Origin: Candidatus Allocopromorpha excrementigallinarum
Lineage (GTDB): Bacteria > Bacillota > Clostridia > Peptostreptococcales > Anaerovoracaceae
Reading direction: 5' to 3'
DNA length: 37,587 nt
Assembly: GCA_018714925.1 (NCBI GenBank)
Contig: DVMP01000096.1
Location: forward strand, 1 to 37,587
In this document: positions 30,704-37,587 of the stretch, in pieces
Layout of the letters: each line of letters opens with the position of its first letter
How positions within the stretch are numbered: the stretch's first letter is position 1
Notes under the pieces: generated by a model
The model's database searches: none
Told to the model about the DNA's origin: nothing
The model's input: the letters and a program-made list of their open reading frames with translations, nothing else
Made by a program: the position numbers and the translations under genes

Positions 30704-31261
30704 TTAAACGGCGGACTCCAGGATATCCTTTCCCCTGAGAAAATTTATCAGAGGATTCAGGGAGGAAAAATCTATGAAGCTGATGTTTTTGCCGTATGTT
30801 TTAAGAAATTCTCTGTCCTCCGCCCTGAGCTTCTGAACAGGCTGCCTTTTCAGGTTAAAGCAGAGAAGCGACATCATGGCCTTATGGCCGGGGCTGAGGG
30901 ACGAATAATCTATTCCGCCGCGAAGATGGAAAAAGGAGGAACGCCTGTACAGAGCTTCCGGCAGACAGCTTCTGACAGAGGCCTCTATATTTTTAACGGT
31001 TTCCCGGTCAGCCGGATCGGAAAGACCGACCGTGACGATTATAAGAGAAGCCCCTTCCTTCAGAGGCGCCTTTGCCAGGGTTTTGGAAAGACCCAGCACA
31101 CTTCCGCCGTAGAGACTGCCCACGTATATGACCGTATCCGCCTGAGAAAGGTCGGTGACCTTTTCGTATTTCACAACGCCTATTCCTGTCTCGGCGGACA
31201 GCTTGTGAGCGTACTGCCTTGAGCTTCCGTATCTGCTGCCGTATATAATTATCTCTTTCAT
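30704..31261 (-). CDS. Flavodoxin-like protein (HemG/FldD-type)
   Basis: A 185-residue protein whose first 145 residues look like a flavodoxin: the phosphate-binding loop YGSRYGSSRQYAHKL, then ADTVIYVGSLYGGSVLGLSK and LIIVTVGLSDPADRE matching the FMN-contacting loops. The closest family is the flavodoxin-domain group that contains menaquinone-dependent protoporphyrinogen oxidase HemG, but many clostridial members are generic redox proteins, and no other late haem genes are here, so I do not claim that activity. AAGGAG precedes the ATG. The gene lies between divergent serA and serC promoters and reads toward serA across its promoter region; no terminator stands out between them. Confidence 0.82.
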   Translation of the reverse strand: MKEIIIYGSRYGSSRQYAHKLSAETGIGVVKYEKVTDLSQADTVIYVGSLYGGSVLGLSKTLAKAPLKEGASLIIVTVGLSDPADRETVKNIEASVRSCLPEALYRRSSFFHLRGGIDYSSLSPGHKAMMSLLCFNLKRQPVQKLRAEDREFLKTYGKNISFIDFSSLNPLINFLRGKDILESAV

Positions 31262-31390
31262 AAATATCTCCTTTCGGTAACCGCAGGGTTTACGCTGTAA
31301 TCATAAAACATAATCGTTAAAAGTGATACGGCGGCCGGGAAAAAAATATGTAAAATATTTCTCAAGAAAAGAAAGTGAAGACTATAAACC

Positions 31391-31419
31391 TTTACGTCAA
31401 AAGCTCCGGATGATATAAT
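31391..31419 (+). promoter_or_regulatory. Promoter of serC
   Basis: TTTACG (31391-31396) and TATAAT (31414-31419), 17 bases apart, with TGA directly before the -10 (extended -10). Start near 31426, giving a leader of about 88 bases. Confidence 0.7.
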
Positions 31420-31513
31420 ACTATTTATTAAAGTGCCGGGAAGACGTGCTGATGAAATTGACAAGAGAGCCGGCGCTCATTTATTTTCGTCAGTTAAAAG
31501 AGGATTTTGTAAT

Positions 31514-32623
31514 ATGAAAGCAGAGGTGACAATTTTGAGTAAAACGAGAGCGTATAATTTTTCGGCAGGTCCGTCGATGCTGCCCCTGAGCGTTATTGAG
31601 GATGTGGCCGCCAATCTGACAAACTACAAGGGATGCGGCGAGTCCGTAATGGAAATGAGCCACAGATCGGCTGAATTTAAAGAAATACTTGAGGACGCGG
31701 AAAAAAATCTCAGAGATATAATGAATATACCTGAGAACTACAAGGTTATGTTTATACAGGGCGGCGGAACCCTCCAGTTCGCCATGGTCCCTCTGAACCT
31801 TCTGAGAAAATCGGGAAAGGCCGATTATATAATATCAGGAACATGGGCAAAAAAAGCGGCAAAGGAGGCGGAAAAATTCGGAGATATTAAAATCGTCGCC
31901 TCTTCGGAGGAGTCTACATTTACGTATATCCCTGAGGTTAAGAAAGAGGATTTCAGACCTGACGCCGATTACGTCCACATAACCTTTAACAACACCATAT
32001 ACGGCACCCACTATCCGTATATACCTGACACAGGCAAAATCCCTCTGGTGGCGGACATGTCCTCCTGCATACTTTCGGAGGAAATAGACGTAAGCAGATT
32101 CGGGCTCATATACGCGGGAGTTCAGAAGAACATAGCGCCGGCAGGCATAGCCATAGCCATAATGAGAGAGGATCTCATAGGCTTTGCCAAGGACGACGTC
32201 CCTACATATCTTGATTATAAGGTCCACGCCGACAACGGCTCCACATATAACACGCCTAACTGCTTCGCCATATATGTAGCCGGAGAAGTGTTCAAGTATA
32301 TAAAGGATATGGGCGGAGTAGCCGAGATGCACAGAAGAGACGTGGAAAAGGCCAAAAAGCTCTATGACTTTATAGACGGCAGCGAGCTTTACAAATGCCC
32401 TGTAAGAGAAAAGGACAGATCTCTTATGAACGTGGTGTTCGTAACCGGAAACGAAGAGCTGGATAAGAAGTTTGTCGCTCAGGCCAAGGCGGAAGGCCTC
32501 CACAATCTCAACGGACACAGGTCCATAGGAGGAATGAGAGCAAGTATATACAACGCCATGCCTGTGGAAGGCGTTGACGCCCTTATAGCCTTTATGGAGA
32601 AATTCCAGGAGGAAAATAAATAA
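31514..32623 (+). CDS. serC: Phosphoserine aminotransferase
   Basis: PLP enzyme that converts 3-phosphohydroxypyruvate and glutamate to O-phosphoserine. Typical N-terminus RAYNFSAGPSMLPLSVIE and ESVMEMSHRSAEFKEI, then FIQGGGTLQFAMVPLNLL and the PLP lysine in YAGVQKNIAPAGIAI. The ATG at 31514 with AAGAGGA nine bases upstream is used (369 residues); a TTG at 31535 with AGAGGTG six bases upstream is an alternative and would match the 362-residue family size better. It pairs with divergent serA. The stop overlaps the apgM ATG by one base, so a phosphoglycerate mutase is coupled to serine synthesis. Confidence 0.95.
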   Translation: MKAEVTILSKTRAYNFSAGPSMLPLSVIEDVAANLTNYKGCGESVMEMSHRSAEFKEILEDAEKNLRDIMNIPENYKVMFIQGGGTLQFAMVPLNLLRKSGKADYIISGTWAKKAAKEAEKFGDIKIVASSEESTFTYIPEVKKEDFRPDADYVHITFNNTIYGTHYPYIPDTGKIPLVADMSSCILSEEIDVSRFGLIYAGVQKNIAPAGIAIAIMREDLIGFAKDDVPTYLDYKVHADNGSTYNTPNCFAIYVAGEVFKYIKDMGGVAEMHRRDVEKAKKLYDFIDGSELYKCPVREKDRSLMNVVFVTGNEELDKKFVAQAKAEGLHNLNGHRSIGGMRASIYNAMPVEGVDALIAFMEKFQEENK

Positions 32624-33834
32624 TGAAATATCTGATTCTTGTTCCGGACGGAGCCGGAGATGAGAAAATAGAAGCTCTGGGAGGAAAGACGCCCCTTGAG
32701 GCGGCGGAGCTTGAAAATATAGATGCTCTGGCTCACAGAGGGATTGTGGGGATGGTAAAAACCATTCCCGACGGAGTCCCGCCGGGAAGCGACGCGGCGA
32801 ATCTCTCTGTAATGGGCTACGATCCTTCCGTATACCTGACGGGAAGATCGCCTCTTGAAGCGGCAAGCATAGGCATAGATATGTCGGACACTGATGTGGC
32901 CTTCAGAACCAACATAGTCACCCTTGAGGGAGACGGTGATTATGAGGACCTTATAATAGCCGACCACAGCTCGGGAGATATAACAACGGAGGAGGCTGCG
33001 CAGCTTATAGAGGCGGTAAACGATGCTTTTGCCGATGAAAGCATAAGGTTTTACACGGGGGTCAGCTACAGACACTGTATGATAGTTCATAACGGATCCA
33101 CCGAGTACAGCCTTACTCCGCCTCACGACGTGCTTACCCAGCGTGTGGGGGATCATCTCCCCAGGGGAGAGGGCTCCCGATTTATAACCGACATGATGAA
33201 AAAGAGCTATGATATACTGAAGGATCATCCGGTAAACAGGGAAAGAATTAAAAAGGGCCTTAATCCGGCCAACAGCCTGTGGATATGGGGGCAGGGCAGA
33301 AAGCCGGCTCTGTCATCCTTTTCCGACAAATACGGAATAAAGGGAGCGGCCATATCCGCGGTGGATCTCATAAAGGGAATAGCCATATGCGCGGGGCTTG
33401 AGTCCATTGATGTGGAAGGAGCCACAGGCACTCTCAACACCAACTTTGAGGGCAAGGCCAAAGCAGCCGTGGAGGAATTCAAAAATGGCATGGACTTCGT
33501 CTATATTCATCTTGAAGGGCCTGACGAGTGTTCCCATCAGGGAGATATGGAAGGCAAGATACGGTGCATGGAGAGTATAGATAAAAAGGTTCTGAAGCCT
33601 GTAGTCGATTATTTAAGGGAAGCGGGAGAGGAATTCAGGGTTCTGATAGTTCCCGATCACAGAACTCCTTTAGCCATAAGAACCCATTCCGCAGATCCCG
33701 TTCCTTTTGTAATATACGACAGCAGGAAAGAGGAGCCTTACAATGAGAAAAAGTGCTTCTCGGAAAAATCGGGAGCGGAAGGGATGTATTTTAACAGTGG
33801 ATTTGAACTTGCGGACTTTTTCTTTGAAAAATAA
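32623..33834 (+). CDS. apgM: Cofactor-independent phosphoglycerate mutase, ApgM type
   Basis: Alkaline-phosphatase-superfamily enzyme that moves phosphate between C2 and C3 of phosphoglycerate using metal ions. The 403 residues show metal ligands in ILVPDGAGDE, the catalytic serine region PPGSDAANLSVMGYDP, GRSPLEAASIGI, and late metal ligands in HLEGPDECSHQGD and IVPDHRTPLAIRTHS. This is the archaeal-type branch, unrelated in sequence layout to bacterial GpmI. Some homologues have been annotated as a homoserine kinase; in this window thrC is present without thrB, so that possibility stands. The one-base overlap with serC supports a role in supplying 3-phosphoglycerate for serine. It overlaps the D,D-carboxypeptidase gene at its 3' end. 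Confidence 0.88.
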   Translation: MKYLILVPDGAGDEKIEALGGKTPLEAAELENIDALAHRGIVGMVKTIPDGVPPGSDAANLSVMGYDPSVYLTGRSPLEAASIGIDMSDTDVAFRTNIVTLEGDGDYEDLIIADHSSGDITTEEAAQLIEAVNDAFADESIRFYTGVSYRHCMIVHNGSTEYSLTPPHDVLTQRVGDHLPRGEGSRFITDMMKKSYDILKDHPVNRERIKKGLNPANSLWIWGQGRKPALSSFSDKYGIKGAAISAVDLIKGIAICAGLESIDVEGATGTLNTNFEGKAKAAVEEFKNGMDFVYIHLEGPDECSHQGDMEGKIRCMESIDKKVLKPVVDYLREAGEEFRVLIVPDHRTPLAIRTHSADPVPFVIYDSRKEEPYNEKKCFSEKSGAEGMYFNSGFELADFFFEK

Positions 33835-35215
33835 AATACTGGTTCTGATTATGGCAGCGGCGCTGGTTCTTACGGGAGTGGCGCCGTCTTTTGCTGATGA
33901 AGTAACTCCTTCGGTGGAGATAAACTGGGAGGATGCTCCGGACGTTATGGCTACTTCGGCCATAATGATAGACGCGGGAAACGGAAACGTGCTCTATGAG
34001 AAAAATTCCCGTGAAAGGAGAGACCCTGCCAGCGTAACTAAAATAATGACGGCTCTGGTGGTTCTTGAGACAATGGATCTGGACGATGAAGTGACGATAG
34101 CCGAGGATGCTGACGAAACGGGAAACTCCATAAACCTGAAGGCAGGAGAGACTCTGACGGTGGAGCAGCTTCTTTACGCCATGATGCTTCATTCGGCCAA
34201 CGACGCGGCAGAGGTTCTTGCTGTGGCGGCGGGAGGAACCGTAGATAATTTCTGCGAGCTTATGAACGAAAGGGCAGAGCGGTGCGGAGCGGAAAGCACC
34301 AATTTCACCAATCCCAGCGGACTCAATACATACGGACAGGAAAATCACAGGACGACAGCCTACGATCTGGCCGTGATATCCATGGAGGCCATGAAAAATC
34401 CCACCTTCCGGGAGATAGTCTCCGCAAGAAAGTATACTATACCGGCAAATGACGTATCCAAGAAAAGAGTTCTGCGCAGCACTAACCTCTGCTTTTACGA
34501 AAGGGATGAAATTCCCGATTTCGATGGATCCGAAGACATAGAAGGCTCATATAAGTATGAAGGGGCCAACGGCATTAAGACAGGCACCACCTCGGTAGCC
34601 GGATACTGCTACTGCGGCTCCGCCAAACGTGGCGATACGGAGCTTATTGCAGTTATTCTCAATTCAACTACGGGAGAGGAACGCTTTAAGGATGCCATTA
34701 AGCTCTGGGATTACGGATTTTCAAAATACGAAACCTATGTGGCCGCTAAATCCAGCGAAGCCGTTGAAGAGGTCAAGGTAAGGCGGGGAGACAAGAGCAG
34801 CGTGGCCGTAACCGTGGGGCAGGATATGGACCTGACCATGAGCAGCAGCTACGACAGAAAGTCCGTGAGAACGGAAACAAGCTTTAATGATAATATAACG
34901 GCGCCTGTTAAAAAGGGAGAAGAGCTGGGAACCATAACCGTCTATAACGAGGAGGGTCAGGTTATCGGAAGGCAGCCGCTTCTTGCCATGAGAAATGTGG
35001 AAAAGGGAGGGCCCCTTTCCTACATAGGCATTGCCGATGAGGAGCTGCCTTTATTTTTTATAGGTCTGGCGTCAGCTCTGATCCTTATCATTCTTCTGAG
35101 GATGCTTTATGTCCAGATGAAGAGGAGGAAGAAAAAGAGAAGAAGGGCCAGGCTTCAGAGAGATGTGAGAAGAAAGGAATGGGAGAAAGAGAAGGAGCCT
35201 TTTAAGAGAAAATAG
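33743..35215 (+). CDS. Serine-type D-alanyl-D-alanine carboxypeptidase (PBP5/DacA family)
   Basis: Trims the terminal D-alanine from peptidoglycan stem peptides outside the membrane. All three active-site motifs of a class A low-molecular-mass PBP are present: SVTK (residues 97-100), SAN (151-153) and KTG (279-281). A signal segment ILVLIMAAALVLTGVAPSFA precedes the mature DEVTPS region. After about residue 360 there is a PBP5 C-terminal-like domain, then a real membrane helix (about 435-457) and a strongly basic tail, instead of the usual amphipathic anchor. The ATG at 33743 has GAGGAG seven bases upstream and overlaps apgM by 92 bases; a GTG at 33797 is a weaker alternative. uvrC follows after three bases. 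Confidence 0.92.
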   Translation: MRKSASRKNRERKGCILTVDLNLRTFSLKNKILVLIMAAALVLTGVAPSFADEVTPSVEINWEDAPDVMATSAIMIDAGNGNVLYEKNSRERRDPASVTKIMTALVVLETMDLDDEVTIAEDADETGNSINLKAGETLTVEQLLYAMMLHSANDAAEVLAVAAGGTVDNFCELMNERAERCGAESTNFTNPSGLNTYGQENHRTTAYDLAVISMEAMKNPTFREIVSARKYTIPANDVSKKRVLRSTNLCFYERDEIPDFDGSEDIEGSYKYEGANGIKTGTTSVAGYCYCGSAKRGDTELIAVILNSTTGEERFKDAIKLWDYGFSKYETYVAAKSSEAVEEVKVRRGDKSSVAVTVGQDMDLTMSSSYDRKSVRTETSFNDNITAPVKKGEELGTITVYNEEGQVIGRQPLLAMRNVEKGGPLSYIGIADEELPLFFIGLASALILIILLRMLYVQMKRRKKKRRRARLQRDVRRKEWEKEKEPFKRK

Positions 35216-35218
35216 GAA

Positions 35219-37090
35219 ATGTTCGATATAAAGGAGAATCTTAAACAGCTCCCCGACAGTCCGGGAGTATATATGCACAAGGACAGGCTGGGCAACATAA
35301 TATACGTGGGAAAGGCCGTGTCTCTGAAAAACAGGGTCAGACAGTACTTCCAGTCCACAAGGAACATGCCTCCCAAGGTAAGGAGCATGGTGGGGAATAT
35401 CGCTGAGTTTGAGTATATTACCACGGGAAGCGAGATGGAGGCCCTGATTTTAGAATGCAATCTTATAAAGAAGTACAGGCCCAGATACAACGTGCTCCTG
35501 AGAGACGACAAGACTTATCCTTATATTAAGATAACAAATGAGGAATACCCCCGGGTCATAAAGACGAGGCTTGTAAAAAACGACGGAGGCAGGTACTTCG
35601 GTCCCTACAGCGACGCGGGAGCGGTAAACAAAATAGTGGATCTGCTTAACAGCAGCTTTTCCCTGAAGAGATGCTCAGCTTCGGTATTTCCAAAGGGATT
35701 CAGGCCCTGTCTCAACTATCACATAAATCAGTGCAGGGGAATATGCTCCGGAACGGTAAACAGAGAAGAGTACATGGAGGCAGTGGAGGGAGCCAGGGAC
35801 TTTCTCAACGGAAAAAACAGGAGGATAACAGAGGAGCTGAAAAGGAAGATGAAAAAGGCTTCTGAGGCTCTGGACTTTGAGGAGGCGGCCCTTTACAGAG
35901 ATTATATAGAGGCTGTAAAGGCCCTGTCCGAAACACAGCGGGTGGTGATGCACCACAGCAAGGACGTGGATATAGTCATTCCCGCCAAGGGCAGAGAAGA
36001 AACATATATGGTGATATTCTCCGTAAGAGAGGGAAAGCTGGCGGGAAGGGAATCCTTCGGTCTGGACGCCTTTGAGGGAGAGGAAAGCGGCGAGCTTATA
36101 TCGGCCTTTATAAATCAGCATTACAACAGACTGGCCAATTTCCCAAAGGAAATTCTTCTGACGCAGCTTCCTGAGGACAGACAGGTTATCGAGGAGTATC
36201 TTACATCCCTGGCAGGCCATAACGTAAAGCTGCTGTGCCCTCAGAAGGGGGAAAAGCGCGCTCTGGTTGAGCTGGCGGTAAAGGATGTGAAAGAAATGGT
36301 GAAAACCATAGACGAAAGGGCTGAAGCGGCAAGGGAGAGAAAGCACGCCCTGGGGGCGGAGCTCTTCGCGGTCCTTAAAAAAGCGGGAGAAGCCTCGGGA
36401 GAATACGACGGAAGCCAGTTCAGAGTAGAGGCCTATGATATATCAAATACCAACGGAGTGGATACGGTAGGGGCCATGGTGGTATTTGACGGTCTTGCTC
36501 CTGACAGAAAGGGGTACAGAAAATTCAGAGTACGTACGGTGGAAGGGCAGGATGATTACGGATCCATGAGAGAGGTGCTTTCAAGAAGGCTGGCAAGAGT
36601 CTTTAAGGGAGACCCGGGATTTGAAGTGCTTCCCGATGTTATACTTATGGACGGCGGGAAGGGCCATGTGGCCTGCGCCACGGAAGTAATTAAGGCCTCG
36701 GGACTGCACATACCTGTTCTGGGAATGGCAAAGGATGACAGCCACAGAACCAGGGCCCTGGTGTACAGAGACGGGAAAACAGGTGAGTACGGGGAAGTGG
36801 AGCTTTCCGTGAGACCGCTTCTTTTTAAGTATATGGGACAGGTGCAGGAGGAAGTCCACAGATTCGCCATAGAGTACCACAGAAAGGTGAGAGGCAGAAA
36901 TGCCCAGAGATCTGTTCTCGACGAAATAAAAGGCGTCGGACCTGCAAGAAGAAAAGCTCTCCTTGAGGAGTTTAAAAGCGTGGATGCCATCAGAGCAGCC
37001 TCCCTGGAGGCTCTGGAGAAAGCCCCCGGGATGAACAGGCCAGCCGCCAAAAGCGTGTGGGAGTATTTTCACCGGGAGGAAAATACCTGA
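35219..37090 (+). CDS. uvrC: Excinuclease ABC subunit C
   Basis: Makes both incisions around a lesion in nucleotide excision repair, with UvrA and UvrB. The 623 residues are complete: the GIY-YIG nuclease at the N-terminus (SPGVYMHKDRLGNIIYVGKA), a cysteine-bearing segment after residue 150 (KRCSAS, RPCLNYHINQCRGICSG), a UVR motif around residue 220 (KKASEALDFEEAALYRDY), the RNase H-like domain (VEAYDISNTNGVDTVGAMVV and ILMDGGKGHV) and C-terminal helix-hairpin-helix motifs (IKGVGPARRKALL). Ribosome site is a weak AGGAA overlap with the preceding stop; it is probably read from the upstream cluster. The pairing with a cell-wall gene is not functional in any obvious way. Confidence 0.97.
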   Translation: MFDIKENLKQLPDSPGVYMHKDRLGNIIYVGKAVSLKNRVRQYFQSTRNMPPKVRSMVGNIAEFEYITTGSEMEALILECNLIKKYRPRYNVLLRDDKTYPYIKITNEEYPRVIKTRLVKNDGGRYFGPYSDAGAVNKIVDLLNSSFSLKRCSASVFPKGFRPCLNYHINQCRGICSGTVNREEYMEAVEGARDFLNGKNRRITEELKRKMKKASEALDFEEAALYRDYIEAVKALSETQRVVMHHSKDVDIVIPAKGREETYMVIFSVREGKLAGRESFGLDAFEGEESGELISAFINQHYNRLANFPKEILLTQLPEDRQVIEEYLTSLAGHNVKLLCPQKGEKRALVELAVKDVKEMVKTIDERAEAARERKHALGAELFAVLKKAGEASGEYDGSQFRVEAYDISNTNGVDTVGAMVVFDGLAPDRKGYRKFRVRTVEGQDDYGSMREVLSRRLARVFKGDPGFEVLPDVILMDGGKGHVACATEVIKASGLHIPVLGMAKDDSHRTRALVYRDGKTGEYGEVELSVRPLLFKYMGQVQEEVHRFAIEYHRKVRGRNAQRSVLDEIKGVGPARRKALLEEFKSVDAIRAASLEALEKAPGMNRPAAKSVWEYFHREENT

Positions 37091-37104
37091 AAGGGAAGAA
37101 TGTA

Positions 37105-37133
37105 TTGATAAAAGGGAGACATAATGATATAGT
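37105..37133 (+). promoter_or_regulatory. Promoter of the DUF1292 gene
   Basis: TTGATA (37105-37110) and TATAGT (37128-37133), 17 bases apart, with TGA before the -10. The leader to the ATG is about 47 bases. Confidence 0.65.
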
Positions 37134-37185
37134 AATAGTTGAAATTTATTGGATTCTCAATGGTATTTAATTACGGAGGAAGAAA

Positions 37186-37452
37186 ATGGCTGAAAAAAAA
37201 GAGTTGTACGGATACGATGAAGAAGATATCCTGACCCTTGAATTCGACGACGGAGAGGAAGAAGAATGCGGGATACTTGGAGTATTTGACGCACTTGGAA
37301 AGGAATATATCGCGCTCAATCCTCTGGGGACTGAGGACGTGTATATTTACGGGTATAAGGAATACGAAGAGGATTACGAGCTTCTTGACATAGACGATGA
37401 GGAAGAGTTTAAGAAGGTTGTCGAGGAATTTGAAAAGCTTGCGGTAGAGTAG
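37186..37452 (+). CDS. DUF1292-family small acidic protein
   Basis: An 88-residue, very acidic protein of the DUF1292 (YrzB-like) family, common in Firmicutes; the biochemical role is not known. The family pattern is visible: an acidic N-terminal strand (DILTLEFDDGEEEECGILGV), a central EYIALNPLG, a YIYGYKEYEEDYELLDI stretch and a C-terminal helix EEFKKVVEEFEKL. In Bacillus the gene lies beside ruvX (yrrK) and mltG-type genes; those could follow beyond the right edge but are not seen here. AGGAGGAAG precedes the ATG, and the gene has its own promoter and terminator. Confidence 0.9.
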   Translation: MAEKKELYGYDEEDILTLEFDDGEEEECGILGVFDALGKEYIALNPLGTEDVYIYGYKEYEEDYELLDIDDEEEFKKVVEEFEKLAVE

Positions 37453-37455
37453 TTT

Positions 37456-37492
37456 AAAGGCAGTCGCTGTTAAAATGACTGCCTTTGTTTTG
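37456..37492 (+). terminator. Terminator after the DUF1292 gene
   Basis: Perfect 10-bp stem AAAGGCAGTC (37456-37465) / GACTGCCTTT (37477-37486) followed by GTTTTG. It begins three bases after the stop codon. Confidence 0.8.
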
Positions 37493-37535
37493 TTCTGTAA
37501 TACCTTTCCTGCTTGTTTTATGATGCATATTCTGT

Positions 37536-37578
37536 TTTCTCCCTCTTTTACATTATGAAGAGGTGTCGGAGGGAGAAA
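37536..37578 (+). other. Inverted repeats at the right edge, possible leader structure
   Basis: TTTCTCCCTC (37536-37545) can pair with GAGGGAGAAA (37569-37578), while a smaller CCTCTT (37542-37547) / AAGAGG (37558-37563) hairpin would compete with it. The gene that follows is outside the window, so this could be a leader or chance. Confidence 0.3.
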
Positions 37579-37587
37579 TTTTGAGGA

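Noticed and set aside
30704..31261. Protoporphyrinogen oxidase HemG
   Set aside because: Only the flavodoxin fold is visible, and no late haem genes are present in the window, so the specific activity is not supported.
1..37587. CRISPR arrays, insertion sequences, prophage, integrases, toxin-antitoxin pairs
   Set aside because: No regular spaced repeats, transposase or recombinase motifs, terminal inverted repeats or abrupt composition change were seen.

Overview
The window looks like chromosomal DNA of an anaerobic Gram-positive bacterium of the class Clostridia. The signs are strong AGGAGG-type ribosome sites, a PerR regulator next to rubrerythrin, the anaerobic cobalt-early corrin enzyme CbiK, a fused FeoA-FeoB ferrous iron transporter, an AgrC/LytTR-type two-component system and a DUF1292 protein. 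The placement below class level is not decidable from the sequence alone. Base composition is even and near 50% GC by eye. I see no insertion sequence, integrase, phage gene or CRISPR array, so this is mostly core metabolism.

Layout. 1-2.8 kb (minus strand): coaB-coaC-thrC from a perfect-consensus promoter. 2.9-4.7 kb (plus): an unrecognised lipoprotein, then perR-rbr from a perfect-consensus promoter carrying a palindromic operator candidate. 4.8-16.1 kb (plus): tRNA-Glu(CUC), hemB-hemL, then a cobalamin riboswitch with its terminator, followed by cbiM-cbiN-cbiQ-cbiO-cbiK-hemA-[cbiJ+sirC]-hemC-[cobA+hemD]. 16.2-21.2 kb: a Bce-like ABC transporter (minus) divergent from a LytTR response regulator and an AgrC-like kinase (plus), with two pairs of 21-bp-spaced direct repeats between them. 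21.3-22.2 kb: Nudix hydrolase and PAP2 phosphatase. 22.2-25.3 kb (minus): a D-2-hydroxyacid dehydrogenase, an NhaC-type antiporter and a QueG-like iron-sulfur protein. 25.4-29.4 kb (plus): rdgB, yihY-like and feoAB. 29.4-31.3 kb (minus): serA and a flavodoxin-like gene. 31.5-37.5 kb (plus): serC, apgM, a D,D-carboxypeptidase, uvrC and a DUF1292 protein.

How the genes work together. The 11-kb tetrapyrrole block holds every enzyme from glutamyl-tRNA to cobalt-sirohydrochlorin: HemA, HemL, HemB, HemC, HemD, CobA, SirC and CbiK. It also holds a cobalt importer, one late corrin enzyme (CbiJ) and even a tRNA-Glu gene. The riboswitch should shut off cobalt import and glutamyl-tRNA reductase together when cobalamin is plentiful, while hemB-hemL appear to have a separate promoter. 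SerA and SerC (divergent, with a flavodoxin gene between) and ApgM concern 3-phosphoglycerate and serine. The points most worth a second look are the CbiJ-SirC fusion, the repeat array controlling the AgrC/LytTR-ABC module, the 8-G tract at the regulator/kinase junction, and a shortened Rossmann domain in the hydroxyacid dehydrogenase.
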